Assembly: GCA_947625365.1 (NCBI GenBank)
Contig: CANQNZ010000031.1
Span: 1-12,762, forward strand
Source of the DNA: an uncultured Bacilli bacterium
GTDB taxonomy: Bacteria > Bacillota_I > Bacilli_A > RF39 > UBA660
Length of the DNA: 12,762 nucleotides
Direction of reading: 5' to 3'
Position numbers and translations under genes: made by a program
Part shown: positions 1 to 7,918 of the stretch, piece by piece
How positions within the stretch are numbered: the stretch's first letter is position 1
Layout: each line of letters begins with the position of its first letter
The notes under the pieces: model-generated
What the model saw: the letters and a program-made list of their open reading frames with translations, nothing else
Told to the model about the DNA's origin: nothing
Databases searched by the model: none

Positions 1-324
1 GGTATTTTATTATGTATGTTTTTTGTTTTGGATAAACTATATTCTTATAATATGAAATTAATTTTAAAGTTAGATTGCTTTACAAAAGCTATGTGCCGAA
101 TTAGAACGTATAAATTAGTATTATCAGGAACTATACTATTAGTTATAGGTTTAGTTATGAGTGTGATATCTTTAATTAAATGGCAACATGTTAATTTTGG
201 CCCATTAAATCCCGAACTATTTATGCCTCAAGTTATTATGGCTAATTGTTTAATTGTCATAGGCTTAGAAATAATATTTTTCTCTATTTTAATTAATATA
301 ATGAAAATTAATCATAAAAAATAA
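1..324 (+). CDS. C-terminal membrane segment of a protein cut by the window start (possibly GT2-type glycosyltransferase)
   Basis: The frame is open from base 1, so the gene probably begins upstream. An internal ATG at 16 has no visible Shine-Dalgarno in the few bases available. The visible 107 residues start with a basic, aromatic stretch. They then hold two membrane segments, around LVLSGTILLVIGLVMSVI and LIVIGLEIIFFSILINI, joined by a loop containing W, NFGPLNPE and MPQVI, and end in a lysine-rich tail. From memory, this pattern (helix, W, FG-L-P loop, helix ending in IL-I, basic tail) resembles the C-terminal pair of helices in many Firmicute family-2 glycosyltransferases acting on polyprenyl carriers. 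The catalytic domain is outside the window, so the identity is an inference. No terminator is visible between this stop codon and the next gene's promoter. Confidence 0.5.
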   Translation, partial: GILLCMFFVLDKLYSYNMKLILKLDCFTKAMCRIRTYKLVLSGTILLVIGLVMSVISLIKWQHVNFGPLNPELFMPQVIMANCLIVIGLEIIFFSILINIMKINHKK

Positions 325-379
325 AATAGTAAAAAAAATGTCAAATGCTTGAAAGAGTATATTAAAGGATTATAAAAGG

Positions 380-388
380 TGCTATAAT
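380..388 (+). promoter_or_regulatory. extended -10 promoter of the divIC-ABC unit
   Basis: TG-C-TATAAT is a perfect extended -10 element at 380-388, which would start transcription near 395. A clear -35 at the usual distance is absent, as is common for extended -10 promoters. An alternative is TTGAAA (349-354) paired with TATAAA (371-376) at 16 nt. It lies 29-35 bases before the likely divIC start. Confidence 0.55.
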
Positions 389-416
389 TTATAAGGATAT
401 AAAGTGGGTAATGATT

Positions 417-722
417 ATGAAGAAAGTATCTCGAAAAGCTAAGCGTCGTTTAACTATTATGACTGTTCTTTTAATTGGCTTAATTGTTGGATTAGGGGCC
501 AGTTTTTTTAGCAATTGGGCAACTATTTTAGAAAATAAAAAAGAAGCACGTAAGCTTAATGATGAATATGATGAACTTTTGGAAAAAGAAACCGCTTTAA
601 AATCAGAAGTTACAAAATTACAAGACCCCGATTATGTTGCTAGATATGCCCGTGAAAAGTATTTATATTCTAAAAATGGGGAAATAATTATTAGAATACC
701 GGAAAAAAGTAACAAGGAGTAA
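417..722 (+). CDS. divIC: septum formation initiator, DivIC/FtsB family
   Basis: This is a small bitopic division protein. In the family, DivIC/FtsB pairs with FtsL and DivIB/FtsQ in the divisome and links Z-ring assembly to septal wall synthesis. The 101 residues show the family layout: a short very basic N-terminus (KKVSRKAKRR), one membrane helix at about residues 14-32, and a charged coiled coil at about 38-68 (ENKKEARKLNDEYDELLEKE). A C-terminal module follows, with the hallmark DPDYVARYAREKYLYSKNGE. An in-frame ATG at 411 is possible. The ATG at 417 is preferred because GTGGG (404-408) is then at a normal 8-nt spacing, whereas it would be only 2 nt from 411. The ABC gene begins 3 nt after the stop, and its Shine-Dalgarno lies inside this gene's end. 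Family assignment is firm; DivIC rather than another paralogue rests on the Firmicute background. Confidence 0.88.
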   Translation: MKKVSRKAKRRLTIMTVLLIGLIVGLGASFFSNWATILENKKEARKLNDEYDELLEKETALKSEVTKLQDPDYVARYAREKYLYSKNGEIIIRIPEKSNKE

Positions 723-725
723 CGT

Positions 726-2450
726 ATGAGAGCTTTAAAATCTTTAAAATCATTGAAAGCTTATTATAGTAAAGATAAAGGAAAAATAATATTACTTGGT
801 ATTGTAATGTTAATAGGAAATGTTGAAACTTTATTATTCTCAGCTTTATGGGGGCTTATTTTAGAAAATTTAGTAGCTGGTAAATTCTTTGAAGCTATTT
901 TATTTATTCTATTACAATTAGTATTATTTTTATTTGATATTGGAATAGATGCTTTAATTAATTACTTGCAGTGTAAGTTAGAAGTATCGATGCTTAAAAA
1001 TATTCAAATAGATATTTATAAAAAAGTTATTAATTACCCTGCTGTAGCTTTTGAAGAACATGGAGTAGGTGAACTTAACAATCGTATTCATGGTGATACA
1101 GATAGAATAGTAAGTTTATTTTCTAATTTTATCTCTTTAATTAGTCGTTTTATTTCGGCCATTATCGTAGTTTTCGTCTTTATCAAGATAAGTGTAGTTT
1201 TGGGAATTGAAATTATTGTATTTGGTATTGTAACTTTCTTTATTTCTCGATATTATTCTCCAAAGATGAAAGAAGCTAATAAAAAGGTAAAAAAAGAAAA
1301 CGATGCTTTAATGAAAGATACAACTGAGATATTAACAGGAGTAAGAGAGGTCAAAGCTTTAGGCATAAAGCAAAGAGTTATATCTTTAACTAGTAATAAA
1401 TTTGCCAATGTTTTTAATTCTTCATATGACTCACAAATGTTAAATGTTACGCATTATACTATTGAATGGTTTGTTTATGCTATATTTGAATTTATTACAT
1501 TATTTACTGGTGCTTATTTATTTTATCAAGGGGCCATTACAATAAGTGTTATAGTTATTATATATAATTATTTATCACGTGTTAACTGGGCTGTTCAAAG
1601 CTATACTGAGTTTATTGGCGATTATCAAAAATTAGCTGTCGCTTTAGAGAGAGTAGATGAAATATTAAATGATAGACTTTATAAGCCAGAAAGTTTTGGA
1701 GATAAAACTTTAAATAATGTTAAAGGACAAATAGAATTTAAAAATATTGATTTTACATATGATAATGATGAAAAGGCAACTTTACATAATCTTTCTTTAA
1801 CAGTTAAACCTCATATTAAAACAGCGATTGTGGGTAGTAGTGGTAGTGGAAAGACTTCATTATTTAATCTACTTTTAAGATATTTTAAAGCTAATAAAGG
1901 AAGTATTACCATTGATGGTGTGCCATTAGAAGAAATATCAGAAGACTCACTTAGAAGCAATGTTAGTGCAATACGTCAAGATACATTTTTATTTAATTTA
2001 AGTATTATGGATAATTTTAGAATAGTAAAAGAAGATGTAACTTTAAAAGAAGTACGTAACGCGTGTAAAAAAGCTTATATAGATAATTACATTATGGACT
2101 TACCTAATGGTTATGATAGTATTATTGGTGAAAATGGCGTTAATTTAAGTGGTGGGCAAAAGCAAAGAATTTCTATTGCGCGAGCTTTAATTAAAAATGC
2201 GAAAATTATTTTACTGGATGAAGCAACCTCAGCCTTAGATAATAAAAGTCAAGAATATATTAAAAAGACTATTGATGAATTAGTAAAAGACCATACAATA
2301 ATTATTATTGCGCACAGGTTATCAACAATTATCGATGCGGATGAAATTGTACTTATGGAAAAAGGAAAAATTATTGCTAGTGGAACACATAAAGAACTGA
2401 TGAAAAATGAAAAATATAAAGAATTATATAAGCCAGATGTAATTGAATAA
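726..2450 (+). CDS. ABC exporter half-transporter (membrane domain fused to ATPase)
   Basis: The 574-residue protein has an N-terminal six-helix exporter membrane domain (about residues 15-310) and a C-terminal nucleotide-binding domain (about 335-574). The ATPase motifs are all intact: Walker A GSSGSGKT (370-377), Q-loop Q418, signature LSGGQKQR (474-481), Walker B ILLDE with D498 and catalytic E499, and the H-loop His530. This should be an active subunit that works as a homodimer or with a partner encoded elsewhere. No second half-transporter gene is adjacent. The membrane domain carries no peptidase or accessory domain, so the substrate (drug, lipid or peptide) cannot be read from sequence. 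Shine-Dalgarno AAGGAG (714-719) is 6 nt before the ATG. It is cotranscribed with divIC (3-nt gap), and a strong terminator follows at 2465-2496. Confidence 0.93.
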   Translation: MRALKSLKSLKAYYSKDKGKIILLGIVMLIGNVETLLFSALWGLILENLVAGKFFEAILFILLQLVLFLFDIGIDALINYLQCKLEVSMLKNIQIDIYKKVINYPAVAFEEHGVGELNNRIHGDTDRIVSLFSNFISLISRFISAIIVVFVFIKISVVLGIEIIVFGIVTFFISRYYSPKMKEANKKVKKENDALMKDTTEILTGVREVKALGIKQRVISLTSNKFANVFNSSYDSQMLNVTHYTIEWFVYAIFEFITLFTGAYLFYQGAITISVIVIIYNYLSRVNWAVQSYTEFIGDYQKLAVALERVDEILNDRLYKPESFGDKTLNNVKGQIEFKNIDFTYDNDEKATLHNLSLTVKPHIKTAIVGSSGSGKTSLFNLLLRYFKANKGSITIDGVPLEEISEDSLRSNVSAIRQDTFLFNLSIMDNFRIVKEDVTLKEVRNACKKAYIDNYIMDLPNGYDSIIGENGVNLSGGQKQRISIARALIKNAKIILLDEATSALDNKSQEYIKKTIDELVKDHTIIIIAHRLSTIIDADEIVLMEKGKIIASGTHKELMKNEKYKELYKPDVIE

Positions 2451-2464
2451 AGTGTATGCCTTAT

Positions 2465-2496
2465 AAACATTGGAAATCTTTCCAGTGTTTTTATAT
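2465..2496 (+). terminator. rho-independent terminator after the ABC gene
   Basis: Arms AACATTGGA (2466-2474) and TCCAGTGTT (2481-2489) form nine pairs including one G-U, around a six-base loop, with an extra A-T at the base. The right arm runs into the T-tract TTTTT-A-T (2488-2494). It separates the divIC-ABC unit from parA. Confidence 0.85.
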
Positions 2497-2526
2497 TAAC
2501 TTTTTAGTGATTTATAATAGATATTA

Positions 2527-2535
2527 TGTTAAAAT
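2527..2535 (+). promoter_or_regulatory. extended -10 promoter of the parA operon
   Basis: TG-T-TAAAAT (2527-2535) lies between the upstream terminator and parA, with a predicted start near 2542. No convincing -35 is present (nearest match around 2507-2512). The leader to the parA ATG would be under 20 nt. Confidence 0.5.
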
Positions 2536-2559
2536 AGATTAAGTAGAAAAGGTGGTAGT

Positions 2560-3345
2560 ATGGCAAAAATTATTTCCCTTGTAAATCAAAAAGGTGGAGT
2601 AGGTAAAACTACAACGAGCATTAATCTTGCTGCTGCCTTAGGTAAAGAACGTCAAAAGACTTTACTTATTGATTTAGACCCTCAAGGAAATAGTTCTACG
2701 GGGTTAGGCTATAATAATGCGGATTTTAAAGTAGATATGTATGATGTTATTACAGGTAGATGTGATATTAAAAAAGCAATTATTAAAACTAAATTTGCTA
2801 ATCTTTCTATCATTCCTGCTACAATAAATTTAGCAGGTGTAGATGTAGAATTTGTTAAAAAGCTTTTAGAAGATAATACATTTAGACAAAATGAACAGCT
2901 AAAAAATGCTCTTGCTACTATTGAAAAAAATTATGATTATATTATTATAGATTGCCAACCATCACTAGGAATATTAACAATGAATGCTTTAGTTGCTAGT
3001 AACTCAGTAATAATTCCTGTACAATGTGAATATTTTGCTTTAGAAGGAATAACTCAACTTTTAAATTCTATTATTATGGTTCAATCACATATGAACCCTA
3101 ATTTACGCATTGAAGGAGTTTTACTTACGATGCTAGATGGACGTACAAATATAGGATTAGAAGTTATTGAAGATGTACGTAAATTCTTTAAAGATAAAGT
3201 CTTTAATACAATTATTCCAAGATTAGTTCGTCTGGTAGAAGCCCCATCTCATGGTAAACCAATTGGTGAATATGACCCCCTTTGTCGAGCAACTGAAGCA
3301 TATGCTAACCTAGCAAAGGAAGTGATAGATAGAAATGGAAAATAA
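2560..3345 (+). CDS. parA: chromosome-partitioning ATPase ParA (Soj type)
   Basis: This is a ParA/MinD-family ATPase that binds DNA non-specifically as an ATP dimer and moves or releases ParB-bound origin DNA. In Firmicutes Soj also modulates DnaA. The deviant Walker A KGGVGKTT is at residues 11-18 with both the signature Lys11 and Lys16. The A' motif LLIDLDPQGN has Asp38 and Asp40, and the Walker B region YDYIIIDCQPSLG has Asp131. At 261 residues with almost nothing before the Walker A, it matches chromosomal Soj. Plasmid ParA proteins often carry an N-terminal DNA-binding extension, which is lacking here. Shine-Dalgarno AGGTGG (2550-2555) precedes the ATG. Its end overlaps the parB start by 11 nt, implying coupled translation. 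Confidence 0.96.
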   Translation: MAKIISLVNQKGGVGKTTTSINLAAALGKERQKTLLIDLDPQGNSSTGLGYNNADFKVDMYDVITGRCDIKKAIIKTKFANLSIIPATINLAGVDVEFVKKLLEDNTFRQNEQLKNALATIEKNYDYIIIDCQPSLGILTMNALVASNSVIIPVQCEYFALEGITQLLNSIIMVQSHMNPNLRIEGVLLTMLDGRTNIGLEVIEDVRKFFKDKVFNTIIPRLVRLVEAPSHGKPIGEYDPLCRATEAYANLAKEVIDRNGK

Positions 3346-4216
3346 AAGAAAAGCTTTAGGTAGAGGATTAGAACAATTATTCTCTAATGAAAGAATTGAT
3401 TTTGATAATTTTGAAAAAGATATTATTAGTAATACTAATATCAAAGAAATTAAAGAAATTCCTTTAGATGAGATTAGAAGAAATCCTTATCAACCGCGAA
3501 CTGTTTTTGATGAAAACGCTTTAAATGAGCTGGCAATGTCTATTAAAGAACATGGCGTTGTTCAACCAGTTATTGTTAAAAAAAGTGTTAAAGGGTATGA
3601 ACTTATCGCGGGGGAAAGAAGAACACGTGCCGCTCGTTTGGCAGGACTTACTACTATTCCTGCTATTGAAAAAGAGTTTAATGACCAGGAAATGATGGAA
3701 ATCGCTTTAATCGAAAATATCCAAAGAGAAAATTTAAACCCTATTGAAGAAGCAAAAGCATTTAAAAATATAATAAAAGAAACTAATATGACCCAAGAGC
3801 AGGTTGCTAAAAAATTTGGGAAAAGTAGAAGTTATATTACCAATTTATTAGGTCTTTTAAATTTACCTTTAAGTGTTCAAAAAGATGTTGAAGAAAAAAG
3901 ATTATCTTTATCTTCAGCACGTGCTTTAAGTAAAATAACTGATAGTCAAAAAGTAATAGAACTGGCTAAAAGAGCTATAAATGAAAATTTAAATGTAAGA
4001 GATATTGAAAGACTTACGAACAATGAGCAGTTGCCAAAAAAAGTGAAGATAAATCGTCCTACTAATGTTAAATTTAGTATATTTGAAAAAATATTAAGAG
4101 AAAAAGTAGGAACGAAAGTAAGAATTAATAGTCGAAAAATTGAAATTCCTTTTGACTCAGAGAAGGATTTAGAACGTATTTTAGAAATATTAGATATTAA
4201 GATTGAAGGTGACTAA
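3335..4216 (+). CDS. parB: ParB/Spo0J centromere-binding CTPase
   Basis: ParB loads at parS, slides as a CTP-dependent clamp, and recruits SMC and ParA at the origin. The 293 residues show the usual order. A short N-terminal ParA-contact peptide KALGRGLEQLF (6-16) comes first. The CTP-binding ParB/Srx domain (about 40-135) has NPYQPR (50-55), GERRTRA (93-99) and ENIQREN (127-133). A helix-turn-helix for parS lies at about 152-172 (MTQEQVAKKFGKSRSYI), and a C-terminal dimerisation domain at about 245-293. The ATG at 3335 lies inside the end of parA. The nearest Shine-Dalgarno (AAGGA, 3316-3320) is 14 nt away, so initiation probably depends on ribosomes finishing parA. A second ParB-like paralogue (Noc) is not in this window. 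Confidence 0.95.
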   Translation: MENKRKALGRGLEQLFSNERIDFDNFEKDIISNTNIKEIKEIPLDEIRRNPYQPRTVFDENALNELAMSIKEHGVVQPVIVKKSVKGYELIAGERRTRAARLAGLTTIPAIEKEFNDQEMMEIALIENIQRENLNPIEEAKAFKNIIKETNMTQEQVAKKFGKSRSYITNLLGLLNLPLSVQKDVEEKRLSLSSARALSKITDSQKVIELAKRAINENLNVRDIERLTNNEQLPKKVKINRPTNVKFSIFEKILREKVGTKVRINSRKIEIPFDSEKDLERILEILDIKIEGD

Positions 4217-4217
4217 G

Positions 4218-5024
4218 ATGTTAGAACAAGTAATTAAGCTTTTATCTAAAAAGGAAGTTTATGGTGTTTTATTTATTGTCGCCGCAGGGTATATTATTTA
4301 TAAATTTTCCGGAATTATCTTTGAAAAAATAATTAATAATGGTAAAACCGAGCTAGAAAAGAAAAAAAGAGCTACTATAGTTAATTTATTTCAAAGTATT
4401 TCTAAATATTTAGTTTTTATCTTAATTATATTATTTGCTTTAGAATTAAATGGTGTTAATACAAAATCATTAATTGCCGGCTTAGGAATTTTAGGGGCTG
4501 TACTCGGTCTTGCTTTACAAGATACTCTTAAAGACTTAATCAATGGAATAACTATTATTATGGATAATTTCTTTGTTGTAGGAGATATTGTAGATTATCA
4601 AGGATTTATGGGCGAAGTTATTGAACTAGGTCTTAAAACTACAAAGATAAAGGCTTTAAGTGGGCAAGTAAAAATAGTTTCTAATCGTAATATAACGGAA
4701 ATTATTAACTTATCACAGAAGTTAGCCTGTTTTACTGTTAATGTACCAACTGGTTATGATGATGAGATTGCTAAAGTAGAAGAAGTTTTAACAAATGTCT
4801 CTAAAAATATAAAGAAAGTAAAAAATATCACTGACTGTCAATTTTTAGGTATGGAAGAGTTTGATAGTTCGAGTGTTAATTATGCTGTGCGAGTATGGTG
4901 TAAAAAGGGAACACAATGGGATATGAAAAGAGTTGTTTTAAAAATGATAAAACAAGCTTATGAAGAAAATAACTTAACTATTCCATATCAACAAATTGAG
5001 GTGCATAATGGAAAAAAATTATAA
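4218..5024 (+). CDS. mscS: small-conductance mechanosensitive channel, MscS family (YkuT-like)
   Basis: MscS channels are inner-membrane heptamers that open under membrane tension and release solutes on osmotic downshock. The 268 residues give three membrane helices (about 13-35, 62-80, 85-110). The third, SLIAGLGILGAVLGLALQD, has the Gly/Ala-packed face of the MscS pore helix. It is followed by the diagnostic segment from NGITIIMDNFFVVGDIV into a beta domain and the cytosolic alpha/beta vestibule domain. The start is taken as ATG 4218: AAGGTGA (4206-4212) is a good Shine-Dalgarno 5 nt upstream, while an in-frame TTG at 4203 has none. It lies 1 nt after the parB stop, and its last 17 nt overlap the DUF951 gene. 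An mscS-like gene next to parAB and ychF is a known Firmicute arrangement. Confidence 0.93.
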   Translation: MLEQVIKLLSKKEVYGVLFIVAAGYIIYKFSGIIFEKIINNGKTELEKKKRATIVNLFQSISKYLVFILIILFALELNGVNTKSLIAGLGILGAVLGLALQDTLKDLINGITIIMDNFFVVGDIVDYQGFMGEVIELGLKTTKIKALSGQVKIVSNRNITEIINLSQKLACFTVNVPTGYDDEIAKVEEVLTNVSKNIKKVKNITDCQFLGMEEFDSSSVNYAVRVWCKKGTQWDMKRVVLKMIKQAYEENNLTIPYQQIEVHNGKKL

Positions 5025-5202
5025 ATTAAATTCACATGTTGTTATGAAAAAACCTCATGCTTGTGGAACTAATGAATGGGTTGTAACTCGCATGGGTGTT
5101 GATATAAAAATTAAATGTGTCAGTTGCGGACGAGAAATTATGATGGACCGCATTGAATTTGAAAAAAAACTAAAAAAAGTTTTAGGTGATAACAATGAGT
5201 AA
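5008..5202 (+). CDS. DUF951 family small protein (YyzM-like)
   Basis: This 64-residue protein belongs to a small family found near parB, mscS and ychF in Firmicutes. Its function is unknown. It shows the family pattern: N-terminal MKKPHACGTNEWVV, then a Cys-x2-Cys (C37, C40) in IKCVSCGREIMMDR, and a basic helix EFEKKLKKV at the end. C19, C37 and C40 with nearby H17 could form a zinc site, which is an inference. The ATG at 5008 is chosen over a TTG at 4996, because GAGGTG (4998-5003) sits at a proper distance from 5008. It overlaps mscS by 17 nt and the downstream transporter by 8 nt, so it is tightly coupled to both. A role linked to the ribosome or nucleic acid would be a guess. Confidence 0.9.
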   Translation: MEKNYKLNSHVVMKKPHACGTNEWVVTRMGVDIKIKCVSCGREIMMDRIEFEKKLKKVLGDNNE

Positions 5203-6733
5203 AAGAAAATTAAAAGATAGAATAACCCTAAATCCCATAATGACTTTTATCATTTTAATGTTAGTAGTTATTGTGGCTAGTGGCATTTTATCTTTAGTAG
5301 GTTTTGAATCAACTTATAATGTTTATAATGACTCCACAGGAGAGTATACGCAAACTTTAGTAAGTGTTTTCAATCTCTTTAGTTTAAGTGGCTTAAAATA
5401 TATTTTTACTTCTACAGTTTCCAACTTCGTAGCTTTTACTCCTTTAAGTATGTTAATTATTATTTTAATAGGTATAGGTATAATGGAAAAAAGTGGTTTT
5501 TTAAAAACAGCTTTTACTCTACTTTCTAAATATTGTAAGAAAAATACCGTAACCTTTGTTTTAGTATTTTTAAGTATTATCTCTTCTTTAATGGGAGATT
5601 TAGGGTATATAATATTTATACCTTTAAGTGCTTTACTGTTCTTGCACGGAAGACGTAATCCTACTTTGGGAATTATTGCCTCTTTTGCAGGTCTTACTTG
5701 TGGTTCAGGAATAAGTATCTTTTTAACTTCTATTGATAGTGAGCTTTTAAAATTAACTTTAACATCAGCAGCGGTATTAGATAAAGGTTATAAACTTAAT
5801 ACTTTATGTTTTCTATTTATAATGCTTGCCGCTGTTGTGGCGTTATCTTTCTTAATAACGTTTATTACTGAAAAAATAGTAGCTCCTCGCCTTCCTAAAT
5901 ATGAATTTACCGAATTAGAGGAAGATGTTGTTATTGGACGTAAGGAATTAAAAGGATTAATTTATGCTTTAGGAGCTGGGTTATTATATTTAATATTCTT
6001 TATTTATAATATTATTCCTGGTCTTCCTTTTTCAGGAAATTTACTTGATAATACGCAGACTTATTATATTGATAAACTATTTAGTTATGACTCCTTTTTT
6101 AGTAATGGATTTGTCTTTATTATTTTAATATTATTTGTTATATGGGGATTATTTTATGGTATAGGAGCAAAGACGATTAAAAATAATAATGATGTTTGTA
6201 ATTATCTTGGGCATTCCTTAGATGGTACAGGAAGAACTTTGGTCTTAATTTTCTTTGCTTCTGCTTTAATTAATATTTTTAAAAAGTCAGAAATTGGTAC
6301 TGTTCTAATTGCAACTTTTACTAGTTTTATTGAAAATACTTCCTTTACAGGTATACCATTAATAATTTTACTATTTTTGCTCGTCAGCTTGGGAACGCTT
6401 TTAGTTCCATCATCGACCGCGAAATACTCCATAATGGCAGGGGTAGTTGTGCCAACTTTAATGAACGCCGGAATTACACCAGAATTTGGGCAAGTCATAT
6501 TCCGCTTTGCGGAAAGTATTACTACGGGATTAACGCCACTTTTGGCTTACTTTGTAATTTATCTAGCCTTTATTCAAAAATATAATCAAGATGAAAAACC
6601 AATAAGTTTATTTAAGACTATTAAATATCAATTACCATATTCTTTTGGAACAGCAGGATTATTTATTGCTTTAATTATTATATGGTATATTATTGGTATT
6701 CCAATTGGTATTGGTGGTGCCGCAGTTTTATAA
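5195..6733 (+). CDS. AbgT-family transporter
   Basis: This 512-residue polytopic inner-membrane protein has about a dozen hydrophobic segments, close to the usual AbgT family length. Family hallmarks are the N-terminal LNPIMTFIILMLVV, the region SVFNLFSLSGLKYIF, and a conserved C-terminal stretch VPSSTAKYSIMAGVVVPTL followed by FRFAESITTGLTPLL. E. coli AbgT imports p-aminobenzoyl-glutamate, a folate breakdown product. Relatives MtrF and YdaH have been reported to export sulfonamides. Which applies here is not visible. The start is ATG 5195 with Shine-Dalgarno AGGTGA (5184-5189); an upstream in-frame GTG at 5186 overlaps that site and is rejected. It overlaps DUF951 by 8 nt and is followed 38 nt later by ychF. 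No aminobenzoyl-glutamate hydrolase genes (abgA/abgB) are nearby. Confidence 0.9.
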   Translation: MSKRKLKDRITLNPIMTFIILMLVVIVASGILSLVGFESTYNVYNDSTGEYTQTLVSVFNLFSLSGLKYIFTSTVSNFVAFTPLSMLIIILIGIGIMEKSGFLKTAFTLLSKYCKKNTVTFVLVFLSIISSLMGDLGYIIFIPLSALLFLHGRRNPTLGIIASFAGLTCGSGISIFLTSIDSELLKLTLTSAAVLDKGYKLNTLCFLFIMLAAVVALSFLITFITEKIVAPRLPKYEFTELEEDVVIGRKELKGLIYALGAGLLYLIFFIYNIIPGLPFSGNLLDNTQTYYIDKLFSYDSFFSNGFVFIILILFVIWGLFYGIGAKTIKNNNDVCNYLGHSLDGTGRTLVLIFFASALINIFKKSEIGTVLIATFTSFIENTSFTGIPLIILLFLLVSLGTLLVPSSTAKYSIMAGVVVPTLMNAGITPEFGQVIFRFAESITTGLTPLLAYFVIYLAFIQKYNQDEKPISLFKTIKYQLPYSFGTAGLFIALIIIWYIIGIPIGIGGAAVL

Positions 6734-6771
6734 AATAAAAAGGGAGCAATGTTATTTAAGAGGGTGATTTT

Positions 6772-7872
6772 ATGAGTTTAAAAGCAGGTATTGTTGGTCT
6801 TCCTAATGTAGGCAAATCAACATTATTTAATGCGATAACTAAAAAAAATATTCTAGCTGCTAATTATCCATTTGCGACAATTGAGCCTAATGTAGGGGTA
6901 GTTACCGTTCCTGATGAAAGATTAGATGTATTAAATGAGATGTATCATCCAGAACGTTTAGTTCCTACCACTTTTGAATTTATTGATATAGCAGGACTTG
7001 TTAAGGGAGCCGCTACAGGAGAAGGGCTAGGAAATAAATTTTTGTCGCACATAAGAGAAGTAGATGCCATTGTAGAAGTAGTGCGTTGCTTTGAAGATAC
7101 AGAAATAACTCATGTAGAAGGAGCTATAGACCCAATTCGAGATATTGAAATAATTAATGTAGAATTAATATTAGCTGATTTAGAAATTATTCAAAATCGC
7201 CTTGGTAAAATTGGTAAAAAAGCTGATATGACTAAAGATAAAGAAACGTTATTAGAAGTTAATACTTTGAAAAAATGCGAGAAAGCTTTAATGGAAAATA
7301 TTGCTCTTAGAAATATTGAGTTTGAAGATGAAGAATTGGAAGTTATTAAAAACTTTAATTTAATTACTTTAAAACCGATTATTTATGCGACAAATGTAAG
7401 CGAAGAAGTAGCAATCGCAGGAGAAAATGAATATACAAAAACCGTAAATGATTATGCGAAAAAAGAAGGTTCTGAAACTATAATTATGTGTGCTAAAGTT
7501 GAAAGCGAGTTATCAGAATTAGACGATGAAGAAAAAAAAGTTTTTTTACAAGATTTAGGAATAAATAGTAGTGGTCTTGATAAGTTAATTCAAGCAACTT
7601 ATAAGCTGCTTGGTCTTGAAACATTTTTTACTTCGGGAACTGACGAAGTTCGCGCTTGGACTTTTAAAAAAGGTATGAAAGCACCAGAATGTGCAGGTAT
7701 TATCCACACTGATTTTCAAAAAGGTTTTATAAAAGCTGAAGTAATGAGTTATCAAGACTTAGCTAATTTAAAAAGTGAAAAGGCAGTTAAGGAAGCGGGC
7801 AAACTTCGTTTAGAAGGTAAAGAATATCAAATGCAAGATGGAGATATTTGTTATTTCAGATTTAATGTTTAA
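6772..7872 (+). CDS. ychF: redox-regulated ATPase YchF (OLA1 family, EngD)
   Basis: YchF is a universally conserved Obg-related P-loop NTPase that binds ribosomes and prefers ATP. It has been linked to stress responses. At 366 residues it has the exact family length. Motifs: G1 GLPNVGKST (9-17), switch region NYPFATIEPNVG (31-42), G3 DIAG (72-75), and NVSE (208-211), the altered G4 that goes with ATP preference. A coiled-coil insertion lies at about 130-200 and a C-terminal TGS domain at about 281-366, ending EYQMQDGDICYFRFNV. A strong Shine-Dalgarno GAGGGTGA (6760-6767) precedes the ATG, so translation need not be coupled to the transporter. In B. subtilis the orthologue yyaF is followed by rpsF-ssb-rpsR; here a small-RNA locus follows instead. 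Confidence 0.97.
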   Translation: MSLKAGIVGLPNVGKSTLFNAITKKNILAANYPFATIEPNVGVVTVPDERLDVLNEMYHPERLVPTTFEFIDIAGLVKGAATGEGLGNKFLSHIREVDAIVEVVRCFEDTEITHVEGAIDPIRDIEIINVELILADLEIIQNRLGKIGKKADMTKDKETLLEVNTLKKCEKALMENIALRNIEFEDEELEVIKNFNLITLKPIIYATNVSEEVAIAGENEYTKTVNDYAKKEGSETIIMCAKVESELSELDDEEKKVFLQDLGINSSGLDKLIQATYKLLGLETFFTSGTDEVRAWTFKKGMKAPECAGIIHTDFQKGFIKAEVMSYQDLANLKSEKAVKEAGKLRLEGKEYQMQDGDICYFRFNV

Positions 7873-7883
7873 TAAAAATTTAC

Positions 7884-7912
7884 TTGTAAAAATTCAAAAA
7901 GTTTTATAAAAT
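7884..7912 (+). promoter_or_regulatory. promoter of the antisense RNA after ychF
   Basis: TTGTAA (7884-7889) and TAAAAT (7907-7912) are separated by 17 nt, placing a start near 7919, just before the short RNA described next. The promoter lies immediately after the ychF stop, so the RNA could be made independently of the operon. Confidence 0.5.
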
Positions 7913-7918
7913 GAAAAT

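Noticed and set aside
1576..1581. CACGTG core inside the ABC gene, resembling the centre of parS
   Set aside because: The flanks (TTTAT and TTAAC) fit the parS consensus GTTTCACGTGAAAC poorly.
2249..2470. - strand ORF of 73 codons over the ABC gene end
   Set aside because: Shadow of the + strand ATPase domain, with no family resemblance.
3624..3629. CACGTG in parB, possible parS
   Set aside because: The flanks (GAA / CCG) do not fit parS; the bases are explained by codons for Thr-Arg-Ala in the GERRTRA motif.
3916..3925. Palindrome AGCACGTGCT in parB, possible parS
   Set aside because: A ten-base palindrome, but the flanking bases differ from TTTCACGTGAAA; most likely coding (Ser-Ala-Arg-Ala).
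4203..4217. Upstream TTG start for the mscS-like gene
   Set aside because: It overlaps the Shine-Dalgarno AAGGTGA that properly serves ATG 4218, and it would add five residues not typical of the family.
6202..6498. - strand ORF of 98 codons inside the AbgT gene
   Set aside because: Shadow of a strongly conserved + strand membrane protein; no protein-like features.
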